Shown one piece after another: positions 41,763-50,069 of a stretch of DNA of 52,765 nucleotides. Positions within the stretch are counted from its first letter, which is position 1. Each line of letters starts with the position of its first letter. The notes under the pieces are model-generated. The model was given only the letters and a program-made list of their open reading frames with translations. It was not told the DNA's origin and searched no databases. The stretch spans positions 1 through 52,765 of the forward strand of contig NZ_AOJG01000011.1 of the NCBI RefSeq assembly GCF_000337375.1, written 5' to 3'. A program made the position numbers and the translations under genes. The stretch is from Halorubrum lipolyticum DSM 21995. Lineage in GTDB: Archaea > Halobacteriota > Halobacteria > Halobacteriales > Haloferacaceae.

Positions 41763-42987
41763 TCAGATCCTGACCTCCTCCTCCTCGCGGTCGACGTCCG
41801 CCTCCTCGGCGAACCGCTCGACGTCGCCGGCGGTCACCTGGCGCTTCCCGGAGCCGTACTCCTTGACGCGCTTGGTGATGCGCCGGACCTCGCTGTCGCT
41901 CGGGTCGAAGCCGGCCTCCACCAGGTGCTTGCGCACGCTGTGGGTGCCGGTGTGTTTCCCGAGCACGAACTCGCGTTCCGCCCCGACCATCTCCGGGGTC
42001 ATCACGCCGGTCTCGAACGTGTCGGCGTTCTCGATGACGCCCGCGGCGTGGATGCCCGACTCGTGGGCGAACGCGTTCCGCCCGGTGACGGGCTTGTTCG
42101 CCGGCACCGGGATATCCGAGGCGTCCTCGACGATCCGGGCCAGCTTGGTGATCTGGGTCGTGTCGATGCCGGTGTCGACGCCGTACACCGACTCGACCGC
42201 CATCACGACCTCCTCGTAGGCGGCGTTGCCGGCGCGCTCGCCGATCCCGTTGACCGACACCTGGGCCTGCTCCGCGCCGTTCTCGAACCCGGTGACCGCG
42301 TTCGCCGCGGCCATCCCGAAGTCGTCGTGCGTGTGCACGTCGACGCGGGCGTCGGTCGCCTCGACGACGGCCTTCACCGTCTTCCCGAAGCTGGTCGGCA
42401 TCGCGACGCCGCACGTGTCCGGGATGTTGATCCAGTCCGTGCCCGCGTCGCTGACCGCCTCGACGATCTCCCGCAGGTAGTCGGGGTCGGTCCGCGTCGC
42501 GTCCATGGGCGAGAACATGCACTCGACGCCGGCGTCTTTCACCTGCTCGACGGCGTCGACGGCGCGCTGTTTCGCCTCCTGCCGGGTCGCGTGCATCGAA
42601 TCCTCCAGCTGCACGTCGCTGGTGGAGACGAACACGTGGACCATCTCGACGCCGGAGTCGATGGCGGCGTCGATGTCGCCCTCGACGACCCGCGCCAGTC
42701 CGCAGACGGTGGTGTCCGTCGCGGCGGCGATGTCGCTCACGGCCTCGAACTCCGCGTCCGAGTTCACCGGGAACCCAGCCTCGATGACGTGGGTGTTCAT
42801 GTCGTCCAGCGTCGCCGCTATGCGGCGTTTCTCGTCGTAGCTGAACGACGTGCGCGGTGACTGTTCACCGTCTCGTAACGTCGTGTCGAAGATCCGTACA
42901 GGACCGATATCGATGTTAGAAGCTATCGTGCCCTGGAAGAACTCGATCCGCCGGGGTGTCCGACGAAGCCTCCGTGATGTCTGTCAT
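41763..42987 (-). CDS. leuA: 2-isopropylmalate synthase (LeuA-type), with apparent frameshift near the 5' end
   Basis: Condenses 2-oxoisovalerate and acetyl-CoA (or the citramalate analog). The continuous frame 41763-42800 starts MNTHVIEAGFPVNSDAEF and holds HTHDDFGMAAANAVTG, GIGERAGNAAYEEVVMA and HESGIHAAG. But homologous sequence continues upstream in frame: RRIEFFQGT, then RIFDTTLRDGEQSPRTSF (42861-42890), which holds essential catalytic and metal residues, with no start codon available in that frame. An ATG at 42987 (MTDITEASSDT) with a TTAAG box about 27 bases before it lies one base out of frame. Removing one C from the CCCC run (gggg at 42953-42956 on the plus strand) joins both into about 407 residues. 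Sequencing error, inactivation or frameshifting cannot be separated here. Citramalate synthase is the alternative identity. Confidence 0.85.
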
Positions 42988-43011
42988 CGACTGGGGGAAG
43001 CACGGTCGAGA

Positions 43012-43130
43012 ACTTAACACTTGTGCCGATTGCAAATACGGCTCGTCTGAGAGACCCCGATACGCGAGCGGCGATCCCGAAAACCGCACGACACCAACGG
43101 GATACAATGACCTTATACACATTATACACA
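43012..43130 (-). promoter_or_regulatory. leuA upstream region with tandem 9-bp repeat
   Basis: TTATACACA occurs twice in direct tandem at 43113-43121 and 43122-43130 (plus strand), and reads TGTATAATGTGTATAA on the coding strand. A nearer TATA-like box, TTAAG at 43012-43016, is about 27 bases before the ATG at 42987 and suits a leaderless transcript. The tandem repeat could be a distal promoter or a regulator site. Confidence 0.45.
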
Positions 43131-43220
43131 CACCGAGTCGATCGGGGTGATGTGGTTTCGGAACCCGATTAATAAGCCGAATCGACGTTCGTTTCGTTCC
43201 GCGCGCGGTCGGCGCGCGCC

Positions 43221-44780
43221 TCAGTCCCCGTTCACCCACGCGGAGAAGCCGCCCTCGATCAGCGTCTCGGACTGTCGGTCGATGTACTCGCGCTGGGTGT
43301 CGTGGACCGCGGTCTCGAAGTCGTCGCCGTCGTCGAGGCGCTCGCGGACGCGGTCCCGCTTCCAGCTCGCCGGCGTCGTCCGGTTCGCCACCCGCCACCG
43401 GAGCGGAGCGAGCCACGCGGCGGCCTCCTCCTCGGGGCAGCCCGCGGTCCGGAGGCCGGCCTCGGCGTGGTCGAGGAGATCGCCGTACAGGGTGTCGGTA
43501 TCGGTGGTGCGCTCGCCGTCGAGCCCGACCCACTCCATGTCGGCGTCGAGCCCGTCGGCGACCGCGGCGTAGAAGTTGTCGCGGGCGGTCTCCCAGTCGA
43601 GCCCGATGACGGGGTGCTCGCGCTGCGGGAGCGCCTGCATCAGCCCGGCGAACGCCGCCTGAAAAGCGATCGAGTCGCGGACGGTGGGCTGGGCCGCGAT
43701 CGGGCGGAACTCGATCCGGGCGTTGGCGCTCGACCGGCTCGCGCCCTCGAAGACGGGACGGACCCACCGCCAGTAGCTGCCGTGTTTCGTCCGGAACGTC
43801 GCGAACTCGTCGTCGAACCGGTCGGTGCCGTCGGGCTCGGGCATCGGGATGAGGGTCTCGTCGCCAGCGATCCGGTCGACCGCGGTCTCGACGTCGTGGA
43901 ACTCCCGGGGGAACCGGACTTTGCCCTCCTCGGTCCGCGCGTTGAGGACCGACTCGAACACGTGGATCCGGTTCTCCGTCGCGCCCTCCGCGAGAACCCG
44001 CTCGCCGTCCCACGCGTCGTCGTACAGCTCCGGCGGGAAGAAGGGAGAGTTGACCCCGAGCGCGAGCAGGGGACCGGCGGCCCGGAGCGCGTACCGGAAG
44101 TGCCGCGGCAGGGTCTCGGCCTGTCCGACCTGGTAGTGCGGCTGGATGGAGGTGATGAGGCTCTCGGGCATCACCGTGTCGGCCTCGAGCGACACGCCGG
44201 GCGCCTCGACGACCGTCCCGCGCCGCCCGTCGTCGCCCGCGTTCGCCATCGCGTGGTACCGGACCGCGTCGCTCATGTTGACGGCGACGGTGACGCCGTC
44301 GACGTCGACGCTGTCGGTGAGGTACCCCCGGGCCGTCTCGCCCGTCGGCGGGATGGTCCAGAGGGCGTCCGAGACGAGTCGCATCCCCTCGACGCCCGCG
44401 GTGTTCTCCGCGGCCTCCAGCCGCGCCCGGACCTCCGCGAGCTGCGCCCGGAGGCCGTGGTCCGAGAGCGGCTGCGGGCTCGTCGACATCTCGGCGTTGT
44501 GGAGCCCGAGCTCCTTCTCGAACCCCATCAGCTCCAGCAGGCGGCGCGGGACCCGCATCAGGGCGTACTCGCCCGCCCGCGACTCCTCGCTCCATCGCCC
44601 GTCGGCGACCGCGTAGAACTCGTACTCGAAGCCGACGATCGACTGGTGGTTGTCGAAGGCGCCGTCGCGGAGCGCCTGCTTGACGACTTCCGCCTCCTCC
44701 TCGGCGCGGGCGTCGAACTCGTCGGAGTCGACCGCGAGCGCCTCGCGGACCCCGTCGGCGAGGGCGGACTCGGTGCTCAT
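43221..44780 (-). CDS. Glutamate-cysteine ligase-like protein (GCS2 family)
   Basis: 519 residues. HQSIVGFEYEFYAVADGRW near residue 50 is the GFE-x-E nucleotide/metal motif of the carboxylate-amine ligase superfamily. LLELMGFEKELGLHNAEMSTSPQPLSDHGLRAQLAEVRARLE, SITSIQPHYQVGQAETLPRHFRYALRAAGPLLALGVNSPFF and SSANARIEFRPIAAQPT follow the GCS2 pattern. Haloarchaea use gamma-glutamylcysteine as their main thiol, so this may be its synthetase or a paralog. The ATG at 44780 is preceded by a CTTTTTGCC promoter-like box within a small hairpin. Confidence 0.7.
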   Translation of the reverse strand: MSTESALADGVREALAVDSDEFDARAEEEAEVVKQALRDGAFDNHQSIVGFEYEFYAVADGRWSEESRAGEYALMRVPRRLLELMGFEKELGLHNAEMSTSPQPLSDHGLRAQLAEVRARLEAAENTAGVEGMRLVSDALWTIPPTGETARGYLTDSVDVDGVTVAVNMSDAVRYHAMANAGDDGRRGTVVEAPGVSLEADTVMPESLITSIQPHYQVGQAETLPRHFRYALRAAGPLLALGVNSPFFPPELYDDAWDGERVLAEGATENRIHVFESVLNARTEEGKVRFPREFHDVETAVDRIAGDETLIPMPEPDGTDRFDDEFATFRTKHGSYWRWVRPVFEGASRSSANARIEFRPIAAQPTVRDSIAFQAAFAGLMQALPQREHPVIGLDWETARDNFYAAVADGLDADMEWVGLDGERTTDTDTLYGDLLDHAEAGLRTAGCPEEEAAAWLAPLRWRVANRTTPASWKRDRVRERLDDGDDFETAVHDTQREYIDRQSETLIEGGFSAWVNGD

Positions 44781-44799
44781 GGAACGGTCGACGACCCCG

Positions 44800-44817
44800 G
44801 CAGGCAAAAAGGCCTGC
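44800..44817. repeat. Hairpin in the divergent promoter region
   Basis: GCAGGC-AAAAAG-GCCTGC, 6-bp arms with a T-rich loop on the minus strand. The loop is the likely TATA-type element (CTTTTTGCC) 20-35 bases before the ATG at 44780, so the arms flank the promoter. Confidence 0.4.
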
Positions 44818-44915
44818 GCCCGACCGGCGGCGTGGGAGCGGTCGGCACGCGGCCCGTCCGTCCCGAAACCGACCCGTATCGGGGCGCTTTTGCCGAGCGA
44901 TCGCGGACTCCGCGC

Positions 44916-46682
44916 ATGGAGTTCGCAGCGTTCGCCGAGCGCGCGGAGCGGCTGGCGGCCGAGCCCGCCGACATCGAGACGACGCGGCTCGTCGCCGACC
45001 TGCTCGCGGCGGCCGGAGGTCGGGGCAAGAGCGACGACCTCGCGACCGTCACCCGGTTCCTGCTCGGCCGCGTCTTCCCGGCGCACGACACCCGGACGCT
45101 CGACGTGGGACCGGCGCTCTGTCGCGAGGCGATCGCGCGCGCCGCCGGCCCGAACGTGGGCGCGGCCGACGTGGAGGAGCGGCTGGCCGAGGCGGGCGAG
45201 ATCGGTGCGGTCGCCGCCGGCTTCGACTTCGGCGGCCAGCGCGGGCTCGCCGCCTTCGGCGAGGGGCGCGACCGACTCACCGTCGCCGCCGTCGACGCGG
45301 CGCTGCGCGAGCTGGCCGCCGACGCCGGCGACGGAAGCGAGTCCCGCAAGCGCGACGCGCTGTTCGGGCTGTTCAATCGGTGCGAGCCCGCGGAGGCGAA
45401 GCTGCTCGCCCGGCTCGTGCTCGGCGAGATGCGGCTCGGCGTCGGCGAGGGGACCGTCCGCGACGCGATCGCGGAGGCGTTTCTCGCGGAGGCATCAGCG
45501 GACGACGGCAAAGAGGGGAACGACGGCGACGACCCGACGCTCCGCGCCCGCGACGAGGCGGCCGCCGCGGTCGAGCGCGCGCTGCAGGTGACCAACGACT
45601 ACGGGCGCGTCGCGGTCCTCGCCCGCGACGAGGGGCTCGCCGGCCTGCGCGCCGAGGGACTAGCGGTCGGTCGGCCGGTGCAGGCGATGCTCGCGCAGGC
45701 CGGGACGGCGACCGACGCGGTCGAGGCGTTCGGCGAGGTCGCCGTCGAGACCAAGTTCGACGGGGCGCGGGTGCAGGTCCACTACGTGCCGGAGTCGGCC
45801 GCCGAGGGAGGAGAGGGACTCGGTCCGCGGGTCTACTCGCGGAACATGGACGACGTGACGGACGCGCTCCCGGAGGTCGTCGAGTACGTCGAGGCTCGCG
45901 TCTCCGTCCCGGTCATCCTCGACGGGGAGGTGGTCGCGGTCGACGACGACGGCGATCCCCTCCCGTTCCAGGAGGTGCTGCGTCGCTTCCGGCGGAAACA
46001 CGACGTGGACCGGATGCGCGAGGAGGTCGGGCTCCGGCTCCACGCGTTCGACTGCCTCCACGCCGACGGCGAGGACTTACTCGACGAGCCGCTCCGCGCG
46101 CGCCACGACTTGCTCGTCGATGTCCTGCCCGACGCGGCCGCGAGCGTCGAGTTCGCGGACGACCCCGAGGCGATCGAGGTCGCGGAGGCGGCCGCGCTCG
46201 ACGCGGGCCACGAGGGCGTGATGCTGAAGAACCCCGACGCGGCGTACACGCCCGGCGACCGCGGCCGGGACTGGCTCAAGCGCAAGCCCGACGTGGAGAC
46301 GCTCGACGCCGTGGTGGTCGGCGCGGAGTGGGGCGAGGGGCGCCGCGCGGAGCTATTCGGGACGTTCCTGCTCGGCGTGGGGGCGGGAGACGACGAGTTC
46401 GCGACCATCGGGAAGGTCGCGACCGGGCTCACCGACGAGGCGCTCGCCGACCTCACCGAGCGGCTGAAGCCCCACGTGGTGAGCGAGGACGGGACCGAGA
46501 TCGAAATCCGGCCCGAGGCCGTCCTCGAGGTCGGCTACGAGGAGATCCAGACCTCGCCGACCTACTCGTCCGGCTACGCGCTGCGGTTTCCGCGGTTCGT
46601 CGGCGTGCGCGACGACAAATCGGTCGGCGACGCCGACTCGCTGGAGCGCGTCGCGCGGCTCGCCGGGGACGGAGCCGAGTGA
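44916..46682 (+). CDS. lig: ATP-dependent DNA ligase
   Basis: 588 residues, archaeal/eukaryotic ligase I type, seals nicks in replication and repair. N-terminal DNA-binding domain: MEFAAFAERAERLAAEPADIETTRLVADLLAAAGG and LFGLFNRCEPAEAKLLARLVLGEMRLGVGEGTVRDAIAEAF. Motif I ETKFDGARVQ has the adenylated Lys280; motif III RLHAFDCLHADGED, motif IV EGVMLKNPDAAYTPGDRGRDWLKRKPD and motif V follow. C-terminal OB domain ends ...YALRFPRFVGVRDDKSVGDADSLE. An acidic loop at about residues 194-210 is a haloarchaeal addition. ATG at 44916 follows a GCGCTTTTGCC box about 30 bases upstream. Confidence 0.97.
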   Translation: MEFAAFAERAERLAAEPADIETTRLVADLLAAAGGRGKSDDLATVTRFLLGRVFPAHDTRTLDVGPALCREAIARAAGPNVGAADVEERLAEAGEIGAVAAGFDFGGQRGLAAFGEGRDRLTVAAVDAALRELAADAGDGSESRKRDALFGLFNRCEPAEAKLLARLVLGEMRLGVGEGTVRDAIAEAFLAEASADDGKEGNDGDDPTLRARDEAAAAVERALQVTNDYGRVAVLARDEGLAGLRAEGLAVGRPVQAMLAQAGTATDAVEAFGEVAVETKFDGARVQVHYVPESAAEGGEGLGPRVYSRNMDDVTDALPEVVEYVEARVSVPVILDGEVVAVDDDGDPLPFQEVLRRFRRKHDVDRMREEVGLRLHAFDCLHADGEDLLDEPLRARHDLLVDVLPDAAASVEFADDPEAIEVAEAAALDAGHEGVMLKNPDAAYTPGDRGRDWLKRKPDVETLDAVVVGAEWGEGRRAELFGTFLLGVGAGDDEFATIGKVATGLTDEALADLTERLKPHVVSEDGTEIEIRPEAVLEVGYEEIQTSPTYSSGYALRFPRFVGVRDDKSVGDADSLERVARLAGDGAE

Positions 46683-46739
46683 GAGAGAGGCCGAGATCCG
46701 ATAGCCACCCTCAAGGCGTCCGCGTCCGGAACCCCACGT

Positions 46740-47474
46740 ATGACGGTCCACTACGACGACTTCTCGGTGGAGTGGCTCGGCTACGCGACGGCACGACTGG
46801 AGCCCGAGGACGGCCCCGTCGCCTACACGGACCCGGGGCGATACGGCGTCCTCGACGACTACTGGGCCCGCGACGGCGACCTCGTCGTCGTCACCCACGA
46901 CCACCACTACGACCCCGAGGGGATCCGGTCGGTCGCGCGCGAGGACGCGACGCTCGTGATCTACGAGGCGGTCGACCCCGCGGGGATCGACCGCGACGTG
47001 GAGTCGATCGAGTCGCTCGCCGACGAGTACGACGTGGTCCGCGTCGACGACGAGGACCGCGTCGACGTGGCGACCCCGGCCGGCGAGGTCGCCGTCTGGT
47101 CGGTCGCCGCGTACAACGACCCCGAGGGCCCCAACGCCGGGCCGGACGGCTCGGTGACGCACCCGCGAGGGCTCGGCTGCGGGTTCCTGCTCGGGCTCGG
47201 CGACCGCACCGTCTTCTGGCCCGGCGACTCCGACGCCCTCGACGGGTTCGCGGAGCTCGACGTGTCCGTCTTCCTCGCGAACATCGGCGGCGGCGGGATC
47301 GTCTCTGACCGGCACGCGAGCGCGGAGCTCGCCGAGGCGATGGACCCGGACCTCGTCGTCCCGATCCACTACGACACCTTCGAGCAGCTGGAGGCGGACG
47401 GCGAGGCGTTCGCGGGCGACGTGGCCGCGCGCTCGATCCCGGTCGCGCTCGACGCGCGCTCGGCGAACCAGTAG
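46740..47474 (+). CDS. MBL-fold metal-dependent hydrolase (UlaG-like)
   Basis: 244 residues. VEWLGYATARLE and VAYTDPGRYGVLDDYW resemble the UlaG-like branch. The metal motif is THDHHYDPEGI, where HxHxxD is kept but the usual second His after Asp is replaced. Later GCGFLLGLGDRTVFWPGDSDALDGFAEL (with the metal-bridging Asp) and VVPIHYDTFEQLEADGEAFAGDVAARSIPVA (His ligand) are normal. Substrate unknown. It follows DNA ligase by 57 bases on the same strand; a CACGTATG start context is seen. Confidence 0.88.
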   Translation: MTVHYDDFSVEWLGYATARLEPEDGPVAYTDPGRYGVLDDYWARDGDLVVVTHDHHYDPEGIRSVAREDATLVIYEAVDPAGIDRDVESIESLADEYDVVRVDDEDRVDVATPAGEVAVWSVAAYNDPEGPNAGPDGSVTHPRGLGCGFLLGLGDRTVFWPGDSDALDGFAELDVSVFLANIGGGGIVSDRHASAELAEAMDPDLVVPIHYDTFEQLEADGEAFAGDVAARSIPVALDARSANQ

Positions 47475-47559
47475 CGCCGCCCCTGCTGAGACGCCCCTCG
47501 ATCGTCGCGTGACTCGGCCACGATTACTGCGGATCGTCAGTTCCGTCGGGACCCCGAAG

Positions 47560-48720
47560 AGTTGTTTTCACGTCCGTTCGATCGATCGCCGAGACGATCA
47601 CCCAAATTCTTTTATTATTACTGAACGACACTTTGAGTATGTCACAGAGTGCGGATAAGAATATAGGGGTTAGGGGTATTGTTAATCGGCTTTTGTACGG
47701 CACCAAAGACACGCGGTTACGGGCGACTTGGCGAGTCTGTCTCCCGTTACTCGCCGGCTTCATACCCTATCTCGGCGGTCAGATCGTGATTCCGCTTGGA
47801 CTCCGCTCAGTTATTGATGACGTTTCGGGGAGGAGTGACATCCTCTGGACGCTAGTACTGCTCACGTTGTTAGCTGCGGTAATTGCCCTCAGCGGACTAA
47901 TTGCGGTCATTGTCGCCTCACGACTCGATAACCGTCCCACCCGGCGGTACGGATTCAATGTATCCAGACGATGGGGAACAGAATTCCTCGTCGGAGTACT
48001 GATCGGCGTGATCGCTTCGATCGGGGCCGTTCTCTATCAAGTAGCGAGAGGGTTTGCCACCCTCCATCCTGAGCCGACCGGCGTCGGTGTCGACTCGATG
48101 CTCCTCGGGGGCCTCGCTGTCGTTGTCATGCTGTTGTTTTTTCTTTCGAACAACGTGTTTGAGGAAATTCTGTTTCGGGCGATCTTCATTCAGAATGCCG
48201 CTGAGGGTCTTCGGATGCGGTCCGTGGGGAAGACCGGCGCAGTAGTTGTCGCACTCGCGGCAAGCGCCCCGATATTCGGGATGACGCATTTACTGGGCGG
48301 CGGTGGAGTAGCTGACGTGGTGACGAGTCTTATCGGGGGCATTCTATTCGCGACGGCTTACGTACTTAGCGGACAGCTGGCGTTGCCGATAGGCGTCCAC
48401 TTCGGTGGTGTGGCTATCCTCACATTCCTTCAAGAACCGGTCTCGCAGGATCCAGAGTTGACGCTACCGTCGCTCCTCGTCGCCGAAGAGATTGGAAGCG
48501 CATCTCTTGTCCAATCTGTCGAATTATGGGTTGTACGGGCCGCAATCGGTGTGCTGCTCATCTGCGGGTGGGTGTACTATTCTACCGGTGAGATTACGAT
48601 TGCTGAAGGCGTGTATTCGTGAGTTGCGGGACGACAGTCCGTCACGTTCAGTATCCGTTATGAAATCCACCAGTCATTTTCAACAGATTGCTGTCAAATC
48701 CTTCGATAGATGAGAAGGGC
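47560..48720. other. Low-GC island around the CPBP gene
   Basis: From about 47560 to 48720 the base composition drops clearly compared with both sides: T- and A-ending codons such as TTA, ATT, TTT and GGT become common. It includes the CPBP gene and its promoter region. No integrase, repeat or tRNA marks the edges. Most likely acquired by transfer, or an old insertion without mobility genes. Confidence 0.6.
47639..48622 (+). CDS. CPBP-family intramembrane protease
   Basis: 327 residues with about eight predicted membrane helices. FLSNNVFEEILFRAIFIQNAAEG carries the EExxxR motif; IFGMTHLLGGG and LPIGVHFGGVAIL provide the conserved His/Asn-type positions of the CAAX protease / bacteriocin-processing (CPBP, Abi) family. 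Cellular role unknown: prenylated-protein processing, bacteriocin self-immunity or membrane regulation have been suggested for relatives. Base composition differs from neighbours. ATG at 47639 follows a TTTTATTATTAC box about 25 bases upstream; a TTG two codons earlier is possible. Confidence 0.88.
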   Translation: MSQSADKNIGVRGIVNRLLYGTKDTRLRATWRVCLPLLAGFIPYLGGQIVIPLGLRSVIDDVSGRSDILWTLVLLTLLAAVIALSGLIAVIVASRLDNRPTRRYGFNVSRRWGTEFLVGVLIGVIASIGAVLYQVARGFATLHPEPTGVGVDSMLLGGLAVVVMLLFFLSNNVFEEILFRAIFIQNAAEGLRMRSVGKTGAVVVALAASAPIFGMTHLLGGGGVADVVTSLIGGILFATAYVLSGQLALPIGVHFGGVAILTFLQEPVSQDPELTLPSLLVAEEIGSASLVQSVELWVVRAAIGVLLICGWVYYSTGEITIAEGVYS

Positions 48721-48927
48721 TGACTGATGAGTACGCACCCGCGGCGAACGACGGTTTCAGACGAGAGACGTCTCGGAAGAAGATGAGTTCGACTGAGCCG
48801 ATCTTTATGAATGAACGATCTGGCGCGAGTGCCGCGACGCCGTCTCGCACGGTCCGTCGTCTACCGAAGCGGTCGGATCGCTCGGAGACCGCGCGAGTAC
48901 CGGCCCCCGTCGGAAGTCGCGGGCGGT
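48623..48927. other. Intergenic region, no gene seen
   Basis: 305 bases between the CPBP gene and the end of the BtuF-type gene. The first 100 bases share the low GC of the CPBP gene, then composition returns to normal. Short frames at 48783-49118 and nearby have no recognisable product. No terminator or repeat stands out beyond a TTTCAACAG-type A/T-rich stretch. Confidence 0.55.
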
Positions 48928-50007
48928 CTACGGTCGCCGCGCGATCAGCGTCGCCGCGAGTGCCGCGATCAAGGCGGCGACGACGCCGAATCCGGGCGCC
49001 TGGCTCTGCGACCCGCCTTCGTCGTCGGTCGACTCCTCGCCTTCCGTCTGCAGCTCCTCGACCGCGGTCGCGAGCGTCTCCGTCGACTCGATCACGCTCC
49101 GCGGGGAGGGTTGGTTGAGGTAGTTCACGTTCATCACGACGTAGTTGCCCTCGGTCCCGGCGGTCGTGCTGGCGTAGGGCTCCTCGTCGAGGATCGACGC
49201 CTCGGGGTCGGTGACGAGGATCAGTTCGGGGTCGGTCTCGAGGATGACCTCGTTCGAGAGCTGCGGGTAGCCGTCGCCCTCCGCGGCCGCGACGTTGTTC
49301 ACGCCGCCGACCTCCATGAGCGAGTTGATGAAGGTGTTGTTCGCGGCGACGTAGCCGTCACCGAGCGGGTACAACGCGTTCGGCCGGTCGAGGTCCGCGG
49401 TCCGGTCCTCGGCGTCCGCGACCGCCTCGTTCATCTCCGCGTTCGTCTCGGTGGCGGCCTCGCAGTTACCGACGAGACGCCCGGTCGTCTCCGTTTTTTC
49501 CTCGATGTTCGCGATCGAGGTCGCCGCGTCGAAGTGGTACACCGTGAGGTTCTGCGCGCGGAGGGACTCGGCCACGCTCGCGGACGACGCGTTCGGAACG
49601 AGCACGAGGTCCGGCTCGGTGCCGACGACGCGCTCGACGCTGACGCCGAACCCCTCGGCCGAGACGTTCGTCCGCTCGCTGGCGCCGTCGAGGTAGGCGG
49701 CGTACTGCGTCACGCCGACGACGCGGTCCTGCGCGCCGATCTCCCAGAGCGTCTGCGCCGCCGACGGGTTCGTCGTCGTGATCCGCTCGGGCCGCTCGTC
49801 GAGCGTGACCGTCGTCCCCGTCGCGTCCGTGACCTCCAGCGGGAACCCGCACGCGTCGTCCGTCTGGTGGACGCTCGACCCGTCCGCCGGATCCTCGATG
49901 GTCGGCGACTCCGTCGTCGGCTGTGCACCCGCGGCCGGACCCGCGACGCCGCCCATGAGGGCGGTCGCCACGAGCAGGGCCATCGCGATAACGTACCTGT
50001 CTCGCAT
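48928..50007 (-). CDS. ABC transporter substrate-binding protein with PGF-CTERM anchor (BtuF-like)
   Basis: 359 residues. An N-terminal Sec-type signal peptide (about residues 1-28, ending AGA). The core (LDERPERITTTNPSAAQTLWEIGAQDRVVGVTQYAAYLDG, EPDLVLVPNASSASVAESLRAQNLTVYHF and ELILVTDPEASIL) is the BtuF/FhuD-like periplasmic-binding fold for corrinoids or iron chelates. The C terminus has an acidic linker, the tripeptide PGF near residue 338, one hydrophobic helix and a final RR, matching the PGF-CTERM sorting signal cut by archaeosortase A. It is divergent from the permease gene 62 bases away. Confidence 0.92.
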   Translation of the reverse strand: MRDRYVIAMALLVATALMGGVAGPAAGAQPTTESPTIEDPADGSSVHQTDDACGFPLEVTDATGTTVTLDERPERITTTNPSAAQTLWEIGAQDRVVGVTQYAAYLDGASERTNVSAEGFGVSVERVVGTEPDLVLVPNASSASVAESLRAQNLTVYHFDAATSIANIEEKTETTGRLVGNCEAATETNAEMNEAVADAEDRTADLDRPNALYPLGDGYVAANNTFINSLMEVGGVNNVAAAEGDGYPQLSNEVILETDPELILVTDPEASILDEEPYASTTAGTEGNYVVMNVNYLNQPSPRSVIESTETLATAVEELQTEGEESTDDEGGSQSQAPGFGVVAALIAALAATLIARRP

Positions 50008-50069
50008 CGCATCGACGACGGCGCTCGTCCAATAAGTATTTACCTACTACAAGTTTTGTTGGAGAACGA
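50008..50069. promoter_or_regulatory. Divergent promoter between btuF-type and btuC-type genes
   Basis: 62 bases, AT-rich: CCAATAAGTATTTACCTACTACAAG lies in the middle. It can be read as a TATA element on both strands (AATAAGTATTTA), placed about 20-35 bases from each ATG. Too short for a cobalamin riboswitch. Confidence 0.5.

Noticed and set aside
41422..42522. Minus-strand frame that overlaps leuA and reaches ilvB
   Set aside because: Within leuA it is a shadow frame. Only its last nine codons were kept, as a possible short upstream ORF.
43302..44915. Very long open frame upstream of and in frame with DNA ligase
   Set aside because: It is antisense to the glutamate-cysteine-ligase-like gene and has the Arg/Val/Asp-rich composition of a shadow frame. 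The ligase proper starts at 44916.
47524..47763. 79-codon minus-strand frame before the CPBP gene
   Set aside because: It overlaps the promoter and start of the CPBP gene antisense and shows no recognisable features.
50008..50069. Cobalamin riboswitch between the BtuF- and BtuC-type genes
   Set aside because: Only 62 bases separate the ATGs, far too short for that riboswitch, and no B12-box-like sequence is seen.
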